From Vicia villosa (taxonomy: Eukaryota; Streptophyta; Magnoliopsida; Fabales; Fabaceae), in the NCBI RefSeq assembly GCF_029867415.1, contig NC_081184.1, forward strand, positions 79,148,364-79,212,363: DNA of 64,000 nucleotides, in the 5' to 3' direction. The notes under the pieces were generated by a model. That model did not search any database, was not told the DNA's origin, and saw only the letters and a list, made by a program, of their open reading frames with translations. How positions within the stretch are numbered: the stretch's first letter is position 1; every line of letters starts with the position of its first letter. A program made the translations under genes and the position numbers. Shown one piece after another: positions 44,740 through 57,545 of the stretch.

Positions 44740-47101
44740 ACACTCACATAATTCTAAAGATTATACGTTGCAATAATTATGTTTTTATTCAATTCAGATT
44801 CTAAACAGAATTCAATTCTAAAGATTATGCAACGGTCAAGATAATGTAACACTCACATAATTATAAAAGTGGAGATTATGAAAAATTTATTGCAATTATA
44901 AAAATTTAGCATTTAACAGTTAGAATATACGTTACAATAGTCTTTAATACAATAGTCTTTAATAAAATTGTAACCAAAAAAAGATAATAATCTTTAATAA
45001 AATATTCTAACATTTAACACTCGCATAGAATTTTAATAAAAATGAATTATACAAAAACATTTATAAAGAATGAATTTAAATATAACTGTTAAATATTTTT
45101 TATGATTTTTAAATTTTATTAAATACAATAATAATGAATTAAATAATTTTAAAGAGAGAATAAAAACTTTCCATCTTCTACATTTTAACTTATTCCAAAA
45201 AATAATAATTATCTTTTTTATTGAATATACGTTACAATTTTTTTACTTTTCAATTACTGTCTCTTTGAATTCTATGCATTCATTATAAATACTTCAAAAA
45301 ATAGCCTTCAATTTCAATTTTTTTCATTTCTCTTTTTAAATTTGTTCTCTAGATTGTCTATTTCAAGAAATATGCATCAAATCATGTATATATACTAAAT
45401 GTTGAATGTTGAATATAGATGTTGGTTTTGATTTTGATTTGTAATCACTTTATAAAAGTTGCAATTTTTTAGCAACTTTTTAATTTTGTATTGTTATTTT
45501 TTTATCTTTCTTAATTTTTCTATTATCTTGATTATTTATTAGTTAATGTTTGATTTTTATTTGTAATCACTTTTTAGCATTAATTTTGTAGCAGAATTTT
45601 AATTTTGTATTATTATAATTTTTTTATCCTTCTTAATTTCTATATTATCTTGAGTATTCATTAGTTAATGTTGTATGATACTAACTCAAGTAACTTGATC
45701 TTATCTTTATATTGTTATTTCAATTGCATCTTTAGTGTTCAAGAAATCGATGACAAATAATCTCTTAGAGGTAAGTTTGTCTCTCACCATTTTAATTGCA
45801 CCAACTAAATTTGAAATTATAAAATTTTACTAAAGAATTTTATCTTTATATTGTTAAGAATTTTATTTCGGAAGAACAAGAAAGGAATATAATTTTAAAA
45901 AAGTTTCCTTTTTCTCTCTTTTCCATTCTCCATTCTTATTATGTGATTTGAACAATTACTATATTATTTTATTTTACTTTCTCTTTACTATAATTGGAAA
46001 AATAAAAAAAAGGTATAAAATTTTAAAAATTTAATTTATTGTCTTTTTTTATTCATCATTTTAATTACATCTTGCAAGTGATTTGAACAATTAAAATATT
46101 TGTAAATGAATTATAATATTTAAATATTATTAAATAATATTATCTATTAACGAATATAATAAGTTGGATAGTTTTTTATTTTTTTATTGAGCATGAATAA
46201 AATTATTGTAAATAAAATAAACTTAAATGAAAAATTTATCTTAGTTTAAAATAAACATTTAACTAATATATACAAAAAAATCTTAACCTTAAGTTTCTCT
46301 CAATTTTTTATTTATGATTGATTTTTTTGTACGCTTGAGTGATTAATAAATTATTATTTTGTAAATTTTTAAATTCTAAATTATTAATATTAGAATTGAT
46401 TTAGATATCAAAACTAAATATTTTAACTAATTTTTATGTATGTTGATGGTACATTGAATATAGACCATTTAAAATTCACAATAATTTATTTAGCCACAAT
46501 AGTCCTGAGAGTGAAACTTAAACTATATTTGATAAACTTAAAATTTGATAAAGAGAATATTAGTGAAAATATAATTGAATGACTATATTTTAAACCTAAA
46601 GACCTTTGTATTATGGGATAAGTGTGTAATAAAAAATATTATAATATAAATAAGTTGTTATCTACAAATCCTATATAACAAAAAATAAATATAAATGATA
46701 TTAAAGTATCCAATCATATGCGAATAAAATATCATCTGATAGCACTATTAAAATAAAATATGATATCATATTTAAAATTGATTGAATACTATAAAACCAT
46801 CTTAAATTATTTTTACTTTTTTTTTATTTTAAAAAATTTTAAAAATGTCTCTTTTACTAATTGAAGAAAAAAAATTAAACTCAATATCTTTAACATTATA
46901 ATTTTAAGTTTATCACTAAACCACTATATTCAAAAATTTTTTATAATTTTAATACCTATAAATGATATCAAATTTTATTTTCTATAAGAAATTAATATTA
47001 AATATGAACTCAGTTTTATGTTTAAAAGATTTTTTTTATGTTCATATTTACTTAAATTTATGTTTTAAAATTTATAATATTAAAAACATATTTTAATTTT
47101 A
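44740..47101. other. AT-rich DNA, probably a non-autonomous Helitron body
   Basis: About 2.4 kb without coding signal. It ends in the Helitron-type terminus at 47102-47131. I could not fix a 5' end (TC after A), so the element span is unknown. CACTCACATAATT occurs twice (44742 and about 44849). Confidence 0.35.
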
Positions 47102-47131
47102 CCCGTGAAACGCACGGGCCATAGATCTAGT
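47102..47131 (+). mobile_element. Helitron 3' terminus
   Basis: Stem CCCGTG (47102-47107) and CACGGG (47113-47118) with loop AAACG, then 8 bases and CTAG (47127-47130) before T. A GC-rich hairpin about 10 nt before CTRR, inserted before T, is the established Helitron end. Confidence 0.65.
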
Positions 47132-47350
47132 TGTATTATAAATAATAAAATATCTTAAGCAAAACCCTTATTCAAGAAAGAAGGTTTTAGTTTCTTCATT
47201 AAAAAAATGGTTATACTTGAATAAAGAAAATAGAAAGGAGGTTAGGAGAAATATCATGACAGATGGTTTATCTAGCAAGGCTGAAAATGGTAAAAGATGC
47301 GTGCGTGATTTTGTTTGGCGTGAACATCCTAGCAAAGCTTTATAAATTTG

Positions 47351-47421
47351 ATGACACCATGAACAATAGTTTTAACACAAAGAATATAAATCGGTGTTAA
47401 AACTATTGTTCATGGTGTCAT
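47351..47421. repeat. Perfect 28-bp inverted repeat with 15-nt loop
   Basis: Arm 47351-47378 (starts ATGACACCATG, ends TTTTAACAC) and its exact reverse complement at 47394-47421. Loop 47379-47393. No target duplication seen. It could be a folded transposon remnant or a hairpin-RNA source. Confidence 0.9.
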
Positions 47422-48533
47422 TAACTTCATTAAAGTGATATAATTGTAAGACCCATTTGACTAGAATGAATTTATTAGAGGTTTTTTTTTCTGCCTAAGC
47501 TTGACAAAAAGATGAGTGACTTAACCATTATATGTGGAGCCACTTATATATAGAAAATTTTAATTCATTTTTTTTAAAAGAATAAAATATACTATTTACA
47601 TATTATTGTAGATTATTTTTGTATTTTCACTCTCTCTTCTCTTTCTTTTTCTTATATTTCCCTTAATTTTTTAATTCAATATTTTAATACCTACCCTAAC
47701 GTAATGCTAGATTTTTAATGCTTAATTTTTTAATACTTCGATACTGTATGTTTTAACTTGGTATTTAAAATATAGATTTTAATTAATATGTTAGATTCTA
47801 TGTTTATTTGGTTATTTCAATTACTTTAAATTAGTGATTCATTTAATCGAAATAGTTTTATTGAATATGTGTATACATAATTCATTTATTTTCAATATTA
47901 TTTTTTAAATTACATGTTACTTGTTGGATTGCTATAATGACAAATAATTATATTATCAATGAAAAATTATTGAATAGAGAACACACTTATTTTAGATAGT
48001 GCATAGTAATGGTGGAAAAAATATCTTAATAAATCTATTAGCCAAATGAGTGAATGAATTAAAAAGATTTATCTTAAAACGTCACATCCCTAAGAATAAG
48101 TTTACGATCAATAAAACAAAACTACATGTTCTCTAATAAAATATTTTTCATATTTTATTTTTGTTCAAAATATCATTTATTTATTTATAATTTTTATTTA
48201 AAAAATTGTAATAATTATAATTTAAAATAATTTTTTTAATTTATAATTTTTATTCTAGTCTTAATTATTATTATTAACAAATAATAATTATTTTATTTTC
48301 ATAACTTTTATTTATTAATTATAATAAAAAAATTAATTGATATTTTAATTAGTAATCATAATCGTAGTATCAAAATGCAAAATTATTCTTTTAAAGTGTT
48401 TTAAAACCTTATGCTACAACAATGTTATATTTTGAATTTATATATAAAACATTTTCAATTAATATGTTGATTTTGTTATATATTTAAGGAGAAAGTTAAG
48501 TAAAATTTGTTAGGTGTGCTTTATACTATTTCC

Positions 48534-48731
48534 CAATTAAAATATAATAAGTAGATTTAAATATCATTTAGTAAATAAAAATAGAAAGAAATTGTAAATG
48601 TATAGGAGGAAATTATACACTTGTCATATTTTCAATTAAAATATGACAAGTGTATTTAAATATCATTTAGAAAATAAAAGTAGGAGGAAATCCTAAATGT
48701 ATAGGAATAAATTATGCACTTGTTATATTTT
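48534..48731. repeat. 99-bp tandem duplication
   Basis: CAATTAAAATAT... at 48534 repeats at 48633, offset 99 bp, two diverged copies. Confidence 0.8.
48616..48654. repeat. Perfect 17-bp inverted repeat at the duplication junction
   Basis: TACACTTGTCATATTTT (48616-48632), loop CAATT, exact complement 48638-48654. It spans the border between the two 99-bp copies. Confidence 0.88.
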
Positions 48732-49047
48732 TTTTGAAAAATAATATAAACAACACCTAAAGAATTGTAACTAAATTTTCTTCTATATTTATTTAATAAT
48801 TTCAAAATTTTCTTAAAAAGCCTTTCAACCAAAAAATGTGGAACGGAAAATTTCATTTTACATATAATAACTTCAAAAATAAATAATTATTAATGATATC
48901 TTTGTTCAACTATTGATGGGGTGAGAGATAGACTAAAAAACTCTTTGAATATCTTATGATTTTTTTTGAAATGGTTATATATTAATAGTATTAATATTGA
49001 TTAAATTACATTTTTAGAAATGATTGGGTAGTGGAAAGATCACCAAA

Positions 49048-49048
<1 letters not shown>

Positions 49049-49098
<50 letters not shown>
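49049..49098. repeat. (TTA)n microsatellite
   Basis: About 16 uninterrupted TTA/ATT units. Confidence 0.95.
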
Positions 49099-49330
49099 CA
49101 TCTAGCTAAATTCTATACTTCTTAAGAGTAAGCAACATAGTCATCCACTTTTTTGGTATAAGCAGCATTTTTCAATTAATTGCATGACTATGGCTAATAT
49201 GATATGAGAGTCAATTTTATGACTAACAAAGATATCCAAGTCTCTCATGGTACTGGCTGATCAAATTAGCACAATTCAGTTTTACAACATGCAGCATAGG
49301 AAGGACAGTACATGATCAAAGGAGTACTCA

Positions 49331-49740
49331 ACAATTTTGCGCCATCGCAGCCTTTTTTACCTAAGTGGACTAGACCATCGTGGTTTCTTGCCGCGTTTGT
49401 CAAAATTGCGCCACCGCGGTCTTTTTGACGTAAAGTCGACTAGACCATTGCAGTCTCTTATCTCGTTTGTCAAAATTTCGCCATCGTGACCTTTTTGACG
49501 TAAAGTCAACTAGACCATCGTTGTCGCTTGTCACATTTGTCAAAATTGTGTCATCGCAGCCTTTTTGACGTAAAGACGACTAGACCATCACAGTCTCTTC
49601 TCACTTTTTTCAAAATTACGGCATCGCGGCCTTTTTTACGTAAAGTCGACTAGACCATTGTGGTTTCTTGTCACGTCTGGATCAATTGCGTCATCGCGGC
49701 CTTTTATCATATCTATGTCGATTATGCCATCGCGACCTCT
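49331..49740. repeat. 70-bp tandem repeat, about six copies
   Basis: Units carry CCATCGCGGCC, TTTTTGACGTAAAGTCGAC, TAGACCATCG and TTTGTCAAAATT words. The GCC(A) anchor falls at 49341, 49410, 49480, 49550, 49620 and 49690, period 69-70. Copies differ at several positions, many at CG sites (CG, TG or CA variants), as expected for methylated DNA. Confidence 0.88.
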
Positions 49741-50967
49741 TTCCATAAAAGCCGGTTACACCTCTGGGCCTCTGTTCGCACTGAAGAAATTACAAATTTA
49801 GAAGGATGGCCAAGACGACAAAGCTAATTTATTTCTTTACCCAATAGTCGGTATATGAATAACTTAGGTATCATGGGAGAACAAAATAGCTTTTGCTCAA
49901 AACTTCACCCTCAAAAGGGGCTCTACTGCGTCCCAGAGCGGGAACCTAGCCGGGTTCCTACAAAACACCTATAAATCGAGATCCCAATGGGCCTCTCCGA
50001 CTTCTCCAAAGTCTAAAAAATCATCAAGTATTACGGTAACAGGAGTAGAAGATATGCAAAGAATATTTCTGATTAAAGCATGATTCCTAGCCGAGTCGAA
50101 AAATTTACTGATTATACTAAACAAATACCCTTAACAAGTCGGAGAAGACGTGCTTATGACAAGCTTAAACATAAAGGGATCGAATTAAACATCCAAATGT
50201 GTGTACAAATCAGCTAGGTAATATACACTCATGGCTATCAATAAATAGCCATAAGTAGGGCAAATATTTTAGCCTAGATCTATTTAGGAGCATCTAAGAA
50301 TTTCCATGATCTGCTGCAATCATAAAAATACAAGGTCGGACGTTAAGTTAACGTAAAAGTGTTGACAAATAAAGTCGGGATCTCACCGGGGTTTTCTAAC
50401 TTCTCCATATGTAGAACTTTGCAGGTTCTAGGACGCCATCATGACAGGAACTCACTAGGGCTCCTCGCCCTATCTACAATAAGATACTCCCAAATTCAAG
50501 GGGTGCAACTAGTCGAGAACCAAATGGGGCTCTCCGACTCGGAGTCCTCGACCTACGCATAGATAATTCTTCAACCTTATGGGTCTCGAGATCACGGGAC
50601 TTGTACATATCCCATAATTCTTTGGACCGGGTGCCCAAGTCGGATGTGCAGAGCAACGCTAAGAACTAGTAGCATCCGACCTGCTACTAAAGCGTCTAGA
50701 AGTCGGAAATTGGGATGACAACCCAGAGCTATCGTGGCCGGCTCAAAAACAGAGGAATCAATGGTCATAAGACGTTACAATCCATTGATTTAGTCGGTTA
50801 CATATGATTAATAAGGACGTTACAAGTATTTATGGACCGTTACAAGCGTTACAAAGCTAATTAATGGTCATTAGACCATGGACTTCACTATAAAAAGGTT
50901 TCCCGACCGAGGGATAAGCAAGACACATTCTATCTTGAGCTTGCACCATTTGCATTGTGTTGCTACC
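49741..50967 (+). mobile_element. LTR fragment of another retrotransposon, cut by element E
   Basis: GC-richer than its surroundings, no long frame. Near the right end a TATA box is followed by a short stretch rich in transcription-start-like features (GGTTTCCCGACCGAGGGATAAGC) and the text breaks off at 50967 where the LTR of E begins. I infer a plus-strand LTR of a gypsy-type element; the 70-bp repeats to the left may belong to it. Confidence 0.5.
50889..50896 (+). promoter_or_regulatory. TATA box in the LTR fragment
   Basis: TATAAAAA, in CACTATAAAAAGG context, about 75 bp from the break point. Confidence 0.6.
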
Positions 50968-51458
50968 TGTTATACCCCAAAATTTGCCCGCATCTTCTTT
51001 CAAGAAAACTTCAATCTAAAAATTAAGAATTTCATATAATCTTGGATTTTCATATCTTGATTTATGAATACTTGGTTTTTAGAATTTTTCTTATACGGTA
51101 TTTTGGCTCGCTGTTGGATTTATTCTTACGCAAACGCCAATTACTGTTTATTACTTCACACACGCTATTTATTTGATATTTATTTACAGATAAATAGTAC
51201 TGACGCAATTGGTACATAACTAAATCTTTTGCAGGCGCAGAGTCCGGGGATTCAGACTGTACTGGTAACAAGTAAATTATTATTATCTTTTGTTTCCCAC
51301 TAATTTTTGTACTATATTCTATTATTTTCAAAAATCTTTTCCTTTCTTTTCAAATCTTTTCCTTTCTTTTCAAATCCTTCCCTAAAATCTCACATCAAAT
51401 TCTAACTCATCTATCAAATTTCTACTTTATATTCATTCTCTCTTCCCCCCCGGCAAAA

Positions 51459-51626
51459 ATGGCGAAGCAGATAGAAACGTGTTTTCTTATGATCATCACC
51501 GTCGTGGTGGTAATCATGTCTTTCTTCTGTCTACATAGCCCTGAAAAATGTGGACCTGGGATGTTGACACTCCCAATCATCTACATGTTATTGTTTGTAG
51601 CATGGGTTATTAATCGTCATTCTTAA
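51459..51626 (+). CDS. LTR-encoded 55-residue two-helix membrane protein (sORF, copy in E)
   Basis: ATG at 51459 in AAAAATGGCG context, an excellent plant start, 55 codons, TAA. Residues about 7-25 and 34-51 are hydrophobic, with conserved FFCLHSPE, CG and LPIIYMLLF blocks shared with the D copy. All 17 replacements keep the length and the two-helix plan. In E the TATA box upstream is deleted, so this copy may be silent. Role unknown; a viroporin-like or membrane-anchoring role would be pure guesswork. Confidence 0.55.
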   Translation: MAKQIETCFLMIITVVVVIMSFFCLHSPEKCGPGMLTLPIIYMLLFVAWVINRHS

Positions 51627-54600
51627 AGTTTGTCGTATCTCTTATTTCTTAATGTACCGTTTACTCGTCGTACCGTTCATTATAGTATGTAATATTTGTA
51701 CTGTCAGTATTAAATGTTGTGCTATCTGTCATACTGTTGCTTAATTATTCAGATAATATTTTGTGTGTTTTCTGCCAGTTAAATATTTATTTTTCTGTGC
51801 ATTAAATGTTTTTCAGGATTATTATCGGTAATTTTCCTCGCATACAGTATATATTATTTATTTATTATGTCTGTGTTTTTCTAACAAGTCATATAAATAA
51901 ATTTTAAACATTAACATAAACAACCAAAAATAAAAACAACAAAAAGAAAATTAACTTTGACTGTTGAATTTTCACTCTAATTGCTACATTAATACCTGAA
52001 CAGTCAGTTGACAGTCAAACCGCTGACAGTGCAATTCTCCGTGTTTTGTACCATCAATCAAATCATTCTTTTGAAATTCAAAACTCCAAGATTTTTGTTC
52101 TAGAAGTCTTCTGAATATCACATGATTAGCAGAGACTCAGCACTGCACAAAAATCAGGTACGCTTAACTGTCTCCTACACAAACAGTCCCTAACCAGGGT
52201 TTCTTGTTATTTTCAGGAGAACAAGTTTTTGAGACCTAAAATGGATTTCATGGACCTCCATATATCTCAAAGTACCACCATACAAATTTTCAAACTTCAA
52301 TTCGCTCAGACGCACCGTCAGTAGCTCAAACAATCAACAGACGACCCGTTTGACCAAAAAGTCAACAGACAGTCAAAAATGAAATTTTTTGTCAACATAC
52401 ATATTTTGTCAAAGGATTCATCATTTGATCATTGGATGATCATAATTCATTAAGGAAAGATCAAAAATCAACAAAACCCTAAGTTTCAAAATTAGGGTTT
52501 TCTCCTAAAAAGTCAACTGAACTTTGACTGGTCATAACTCTCTCATCCTTCATTCAAAAAATTCAAAACAAATCTCATTTTGAAGTAAATTAAATTATAT
52601 TTCAAATGCAATTGGTCCCATGGTCATTAGGTTCACCATTTGAAAAATATGAACCAAGACATTACAGGTCATTTTCAAAGTCAACAAAAAGACACTTTTT
52701 TCAAAAGGACACACAAGGAGCATGGAAAATAATTTGGACATGAGACCAAAGACATTGGTTAGAGGACTCTTTGAGGTTTCCAAAAAGTGCAAGAACTCCT
52801 TCATATGACAAAAATTGAGGGATTTACACCTTGTTGAAGTTGGCTAAATTTTGGGAAAATGCCTGAAATCAACATTGATCAAAAATGTTTTTTTTCCAAA
52901 TGGGGCCTAATTTAAATGATTCAAACATATTTCCCATGATGTAAAGGGCCTCCCACGACCAAGACCAAGCCCACATCATTTTTTTTCTTTTTTTGATTTA
53001 ATTTTATCACATTTGATTAAATTAAAATAAAGAAAATGGAAGGATAATGCATGGCTTAGTTTCTAAGCATGACTCATCAAGGAATCAATCAAAACTCTGC
53101 CCCAAGCCAAGTACAGCAGAAGGAGAGTGGAAAATCAAGCCATGGTAGCTTAAATGCAAAGCTACATGTGTTGAAAAAGTCAAGAATTCAACAAAAGCAC
53201 TTAATGCTTTTTAGCTTAGTTCTTAAGCACTTCAATGCTTATATAAGAGCTATCATACTTCAGCAATCAGAGAGACAAGTTCAGAACCAATACTATGCAT
53301 ATGCCACTTTTGTAATCACTTGAAATTTTGAAGAAAATTTAGAATTCGAATTTTAAATTATAGCTAGTTTCAATCCAAACCAAGTATTCAAACAACATCT
53401 CTGAACTTCACTGAACATATCCAAATAAATTCTAAGCATCAAAACCTCACAAATCGAGCTACACAAGCCACGGTTTGTTCAAACAAAAATCAACTCGTAT
53501 CTGATCATTCATGCATATTTAATAAGATGTGAACATATATTTGTGTTTAGATTGGTGCTCTGGTCGTTTCTGGAGCTCTAATTGAGTTTTCATGGCCGTT
53601 TGTAGAATATACCATTTTAGGGTTCTTAAGCAAAAATTTGGGATTTTCCGTTAGAGGCAAAATTAAACAAAACAAAAGGCATATTTGAACTCAGTGAATC
53701 ATGGCGAACAAACTGAACAGGTCACAAAATTTTTTTATGTGAGTGTACCCCTATTCGCTATTTTGCAGGTTTGAGCATCACTTATTATAGCGCTTTTTTT
53801 ACAAAAGCGCTGTTAAAAGTGTGGCGAGAGCTTGAAGATGAAGACGTGTCCCCTCCCCATTGGCCAGTCTGCGCGCGCGTTTTAATTCAATTTTCTTCTG
53901 ATTCAGTGCTTTGCAGGTGGTACACGTGCCATGCTCCTTCGTTTCCAGGCCATCTGATCTCATTAATTCCCTCATCTAACGCTTATGACATGCCAGTCCA
54001 TACCATGGACTTTACAGCCAATCACACCTGATCATCTATTTCATATTTTTTATTTTTATTTTAATTTCTTTGTAAAATTAATTTAAATAGTTCTAAAAAA
54101 CAAAAAACTACACAAAAATTATTTTTAAGTTTATAAAATAATATTTTATTTTCTGATATAAAAATATTTTATTTTTCTTCATAATTTAAATATTTTGTAT
54201 AATTAATTAGATAATATGCATATATTTATCTTTTAATTATTTTAAACCAATCAAAAAATCATAAAAAAATTGTTCTTTATATTAAATATAGTTTATATAT
54301 TATAGACTAATTTTGTACATATTTAGAATAATTTTCTCTTTAAGTTTTAATTATTTGTGTAATTATTTGCATAATTATGTATTAATTAACTTAATAATTA
54401 CAAAATCGATTTCAAAAATTCCAAAAAAATTAGTTTTGTTTTAAAATCAATTAACAAGTATTTTGAACATATTTTAAACTTAATTTTTAGGTTTAAATTT
54501 TATTTCCATCTTTTTCTCATTTTAATTAAATTAATCATGCATTAATTATAATTAAAATCAACCATAAAAAAATCCAAAAATATTTCTTTTATTTTCTTGC

Positions 54601-55063
54601 AATTTAAATTCCTAGATAAATGTATAGGTTGTCAAATTCATGTAAATAGCGTAGTTTACATTTCCCGCAAAATCGATGTAATAGCGTAGATTTACTTTCC
54701 GCATTTTACATTTCCGCATTTAAATTCCAGCACATATAAAATTGCGTGTATGCCAAAGATTAAAATTAAATCGTTAGATCACTAACTTCAAAGATAAAAT
54801 ATCTGAATCAAAACACAATCACACTTGCACCTCTTAAGGTAACCCCTCTTCTCATTCTTTTCAAAATCAAAGTCAAATTCTATTATTTCAAACGCAAAAT
54901 CGAACTTTCGTTTACATCCGGTGAAAGGATAGTTTTCTAAAGGAAATAGGATAAAGACCTTATAACTTAGGGTAGACCTCCTAATTTGCTTGCTCAAATC
55001 AAAACAAACAAATTTCTCATACACCATTGTTTTTCAAAATAAAACTTTCAAAACAAGACAATA

Positions 55064-55174
55064 CTTTGTATATATCCAAACAAGGATCATTACGAAGTTA
55101 ACGTTCTTTTTTTCAAAACATCTTTTGAAACATAAAAAACACTTTGTATACATCCGCACAAGGATCATTACAAA
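55064..55174 (+). repeat. Hairpin pair near the end of the E LTR
   Basis: CTTTGTA/TACGAAG (55064-55097, one wobble) and TTTGTA/TACAAA (55143-55174), both with inner ATCC/GGAT, matching 37411-37521 of D. Confidence 0.7.
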
Positions 55175-55505
55175 TTCAATTTACAAAGGTATTTGAAACC
55201 ACATACGAGCATTTCAAGGCAACAGAAAAGTGATTGAAAACAAGTGAGCTAAGCAAATTAAAGAGCCCATGGATAACCATGGATACAAAGGGTGCTAACA
55301 CCTTCCCTTTGTATAACCTACCCCCTTACCCAGAATTTCTTAAAGGTCTTTTCCTGTTTCTTTTATAAACCTTTCCTTAATTGGATAAAATAAAAGTCGG
55401 TGGCGACTCTCTGATTTTCAAAAACACAAAAGCAGAAAGAGAAAAAAGAGTCAGTTCACGTATCTCTCCGCGAGAGGTATGGTAAAAAACCGAGGGCGAC
55501 AGAAC

Positions 55506-55523
55506 TGGCGACTCTGTTGGGGA
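55506..55523 (+). other. Primer binding site of element E
   Basis: TGGCGACTCTGTTGGGGA, 4 nt after the LTR; the tRNA-Arg-type primer site known from Ogre. Confidence 0.88.
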
Positions 55524-56200
55524 AAGTTTTCTAAAAACAAAATGTTTTCAAAAGGGGTTACCTTTAGAGAATAAATCACTTTGATGTTTTCAATTGTTTG
55601 ACTTGATTGCTCTATTTTTCAAAGGTTTGTTTGGGTATTTTGCTTGTGTGAAAGATTCTAACCCGAATCTCGAGATACCTTAAGTATGTGACAATAGACC
55701 AAGGAAACTGTACGGCATGTACCGAAACGGTTGATCTGGTAGTCACCGTTAGTGCGATACTTTGGTTTATACTGATGTCCCTTGAAAACGATCAAGGAGT
55801 ATATTAGGCTTCCAAAATGTCATTAAACACTAATTTGTCTTAGAACCTTTTAGTTGAACTTGACTTGTGGCCTATTAAGTGGCTAGCTTTGAAATTGATC
55901 GAAGTTAGTTATCCTCGAGGAATATTTTGATCGGCCGTTCGAGCGCCGTATTGAGATGTTACCTCCAAGGATCATAGAACCCGAATACTATTCTAGGACA
56001 GGTTTTAACCAAATCAACTTCAGTGGAGAGGCTATCACCTATCAACTTCATGCAAGCCTTTAAACCTAAGGCTATTGTTTGATTTGTTTGTGTGTGCCAC
56101 ATGTTTGACATCATAACATCATAGGCATCATAAGCATATCATTTTCTCACTAATCATTTCAAGGATCAAAGAGTTTACCTTTGTTCTGTTATTGCAGGTA
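55524..56200 (+). other. Leader of element E
   Basis: Non-coding. It ends in a pyrimidine tract and ATTGCAG just before GTAATGG, a good splice-acceptor look-alike 3 nt upstream of the ORF1 start, so a leader intron is possible. No donor could be fixed. Confidence 0.4.
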
Positions 56201-57545
56201 ATGGCTCCCGCCACCAAAGATTACATCCGAATCAACATCTCAACGGTGCCATCTGAAGTAAAAGACTTAGAATTAGAATTTCCCAGGAATGCTTAATTCA
56301 CCGAAAAGCATGGTCACCTACTCCATTTGGTTACCTCAAAATTTGAAGAAGACATGATACGGGTCCTATTCCAGTTCTTTGATCCCGAACATCATTGCTT
56401 TACATTTCCTGATTACCAATTAGTACCCACTTTGGAAGAGTTTTCTGAACTAATTGGATTACCTGTTCGAGATCAATTACCTTTCACTGGTTTAGAAAGG
56501 ATTCCAAAACCTGAAATCATTGCTGCTGCCTTACATTTGCGAAAGTTAGAAATCGAGTCCAATTGGGAAACAAAGAGTGGAGTTAAGGGTTTGCTTGCTA
56601 AGTTCTTAATGGAAAAGGCTCGATTACTACTAAACAACAAAAGTTACCCAGCTTTTGAGGAGGTTGTGGCTCTTTTGATCTATGGGTTGGTTTTATTCCC
56701 TAATCCCGACCAGTTCATAAGTGTACACATTATCAACCTTTTCCTAACCCGTAACCCGGGTACCAACATTGCTGGGAGACATTCTACATTCTCTACACAC
56801 TCGTACCATGAAGAAACGAGGAACTCTTATGTGCTGTATACCACTACTAGCTAGATGGTTTACATTTCATCTTCCCCGATCAGTGTTGATAAATGAACAA
56901 AGGATGCAATGGTCTCGCAGGATTATGTCTTTGTCTCATTCAGATATCCGGTGGAACAACTTCTTTCGGAGAGACATTACTATCATTGATCATTGTGGAG
57001 AGTACCCTAATGTGCCACTACTTGGCATCAAGGGAGGCATCACTTACAATCCTTCTTTAGCTTTATGCCAATTCGGATATGCACGGAGAAACGGTCCTCT
57101 TGACATGATTATCCGTGGCATTGTGTTTGATTACGAGGATGATTCCCATAGACACCGACGAAGGTTCATACATGCATGGGGCAGTGTCTATAGAATAGAA
57201 AGCAAAACTTTGGGGAAATGGAATTTTATTCCTATGGAACCTTACCTCAGATGGGTGCGGGCTCATGCTCAGAAACTCATCATGCCATATCCCGCTATTC
57301 TACCTGTGACTATTGAGCCAGAAGTCGAAGGAGACGAACCTCAAGTTATTCTACATCCAGACATGCCAACTGACCTGGAAGAGTTGCAGAAATCTTGGGT
57401 TCAACTAAAAGAGGAAAGAGATACCTTCAAAGCACACTGTCAAGACTATGAGAGAAGATTATTGGAACTCACCAGACAACTCCAAGAAGAACAGCAGATC
57501 AACACATTCCTGGGTGCAAAGAGAAAGCGTCCATGGGAGACCTGA
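56201..57545 (+). pseudogene. Ogre ORF1 of element E
   Basis: ATG at 56201. TAA at 56294-56296 interrupts after 31 codons; the same frame then runs to about 56755, where a 1-nt shift in CGTAACCCGGG moves it to the frame ending at TGA 57543-57545. About 445 residues in total. PTLEEFSELIGLPV resembles the start of plant mobile domain-type proteins; the middle has conserved Trp and His/Arg blocks; the last 60 residues form a likely coiled coil followed by a basic KRKRP tail. ORF1 is specific to Ogre-type elements; its function is not known. Confidence 0.8.

Larger units (their letters stand above)
50968..55501 (+). repeat. 5' LTR of element E
   Basis: 4534 bp, TGTTATACCCC to GGGCGACA. Follows the D LTR with many differences; about 115 bp around the D TATA box is missing (near 51310-51385). 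Carries the sORF copy and the hairpin pair. Not the partner of the D LTR: divergence is too large. Confidence 0.9.

Noticed and set aside
50359..50656. Overlapping 60-67 codon frames in the LTR fragment
   Set aside because: Opposite strands of the same LTR DNA, no domain and no start context.
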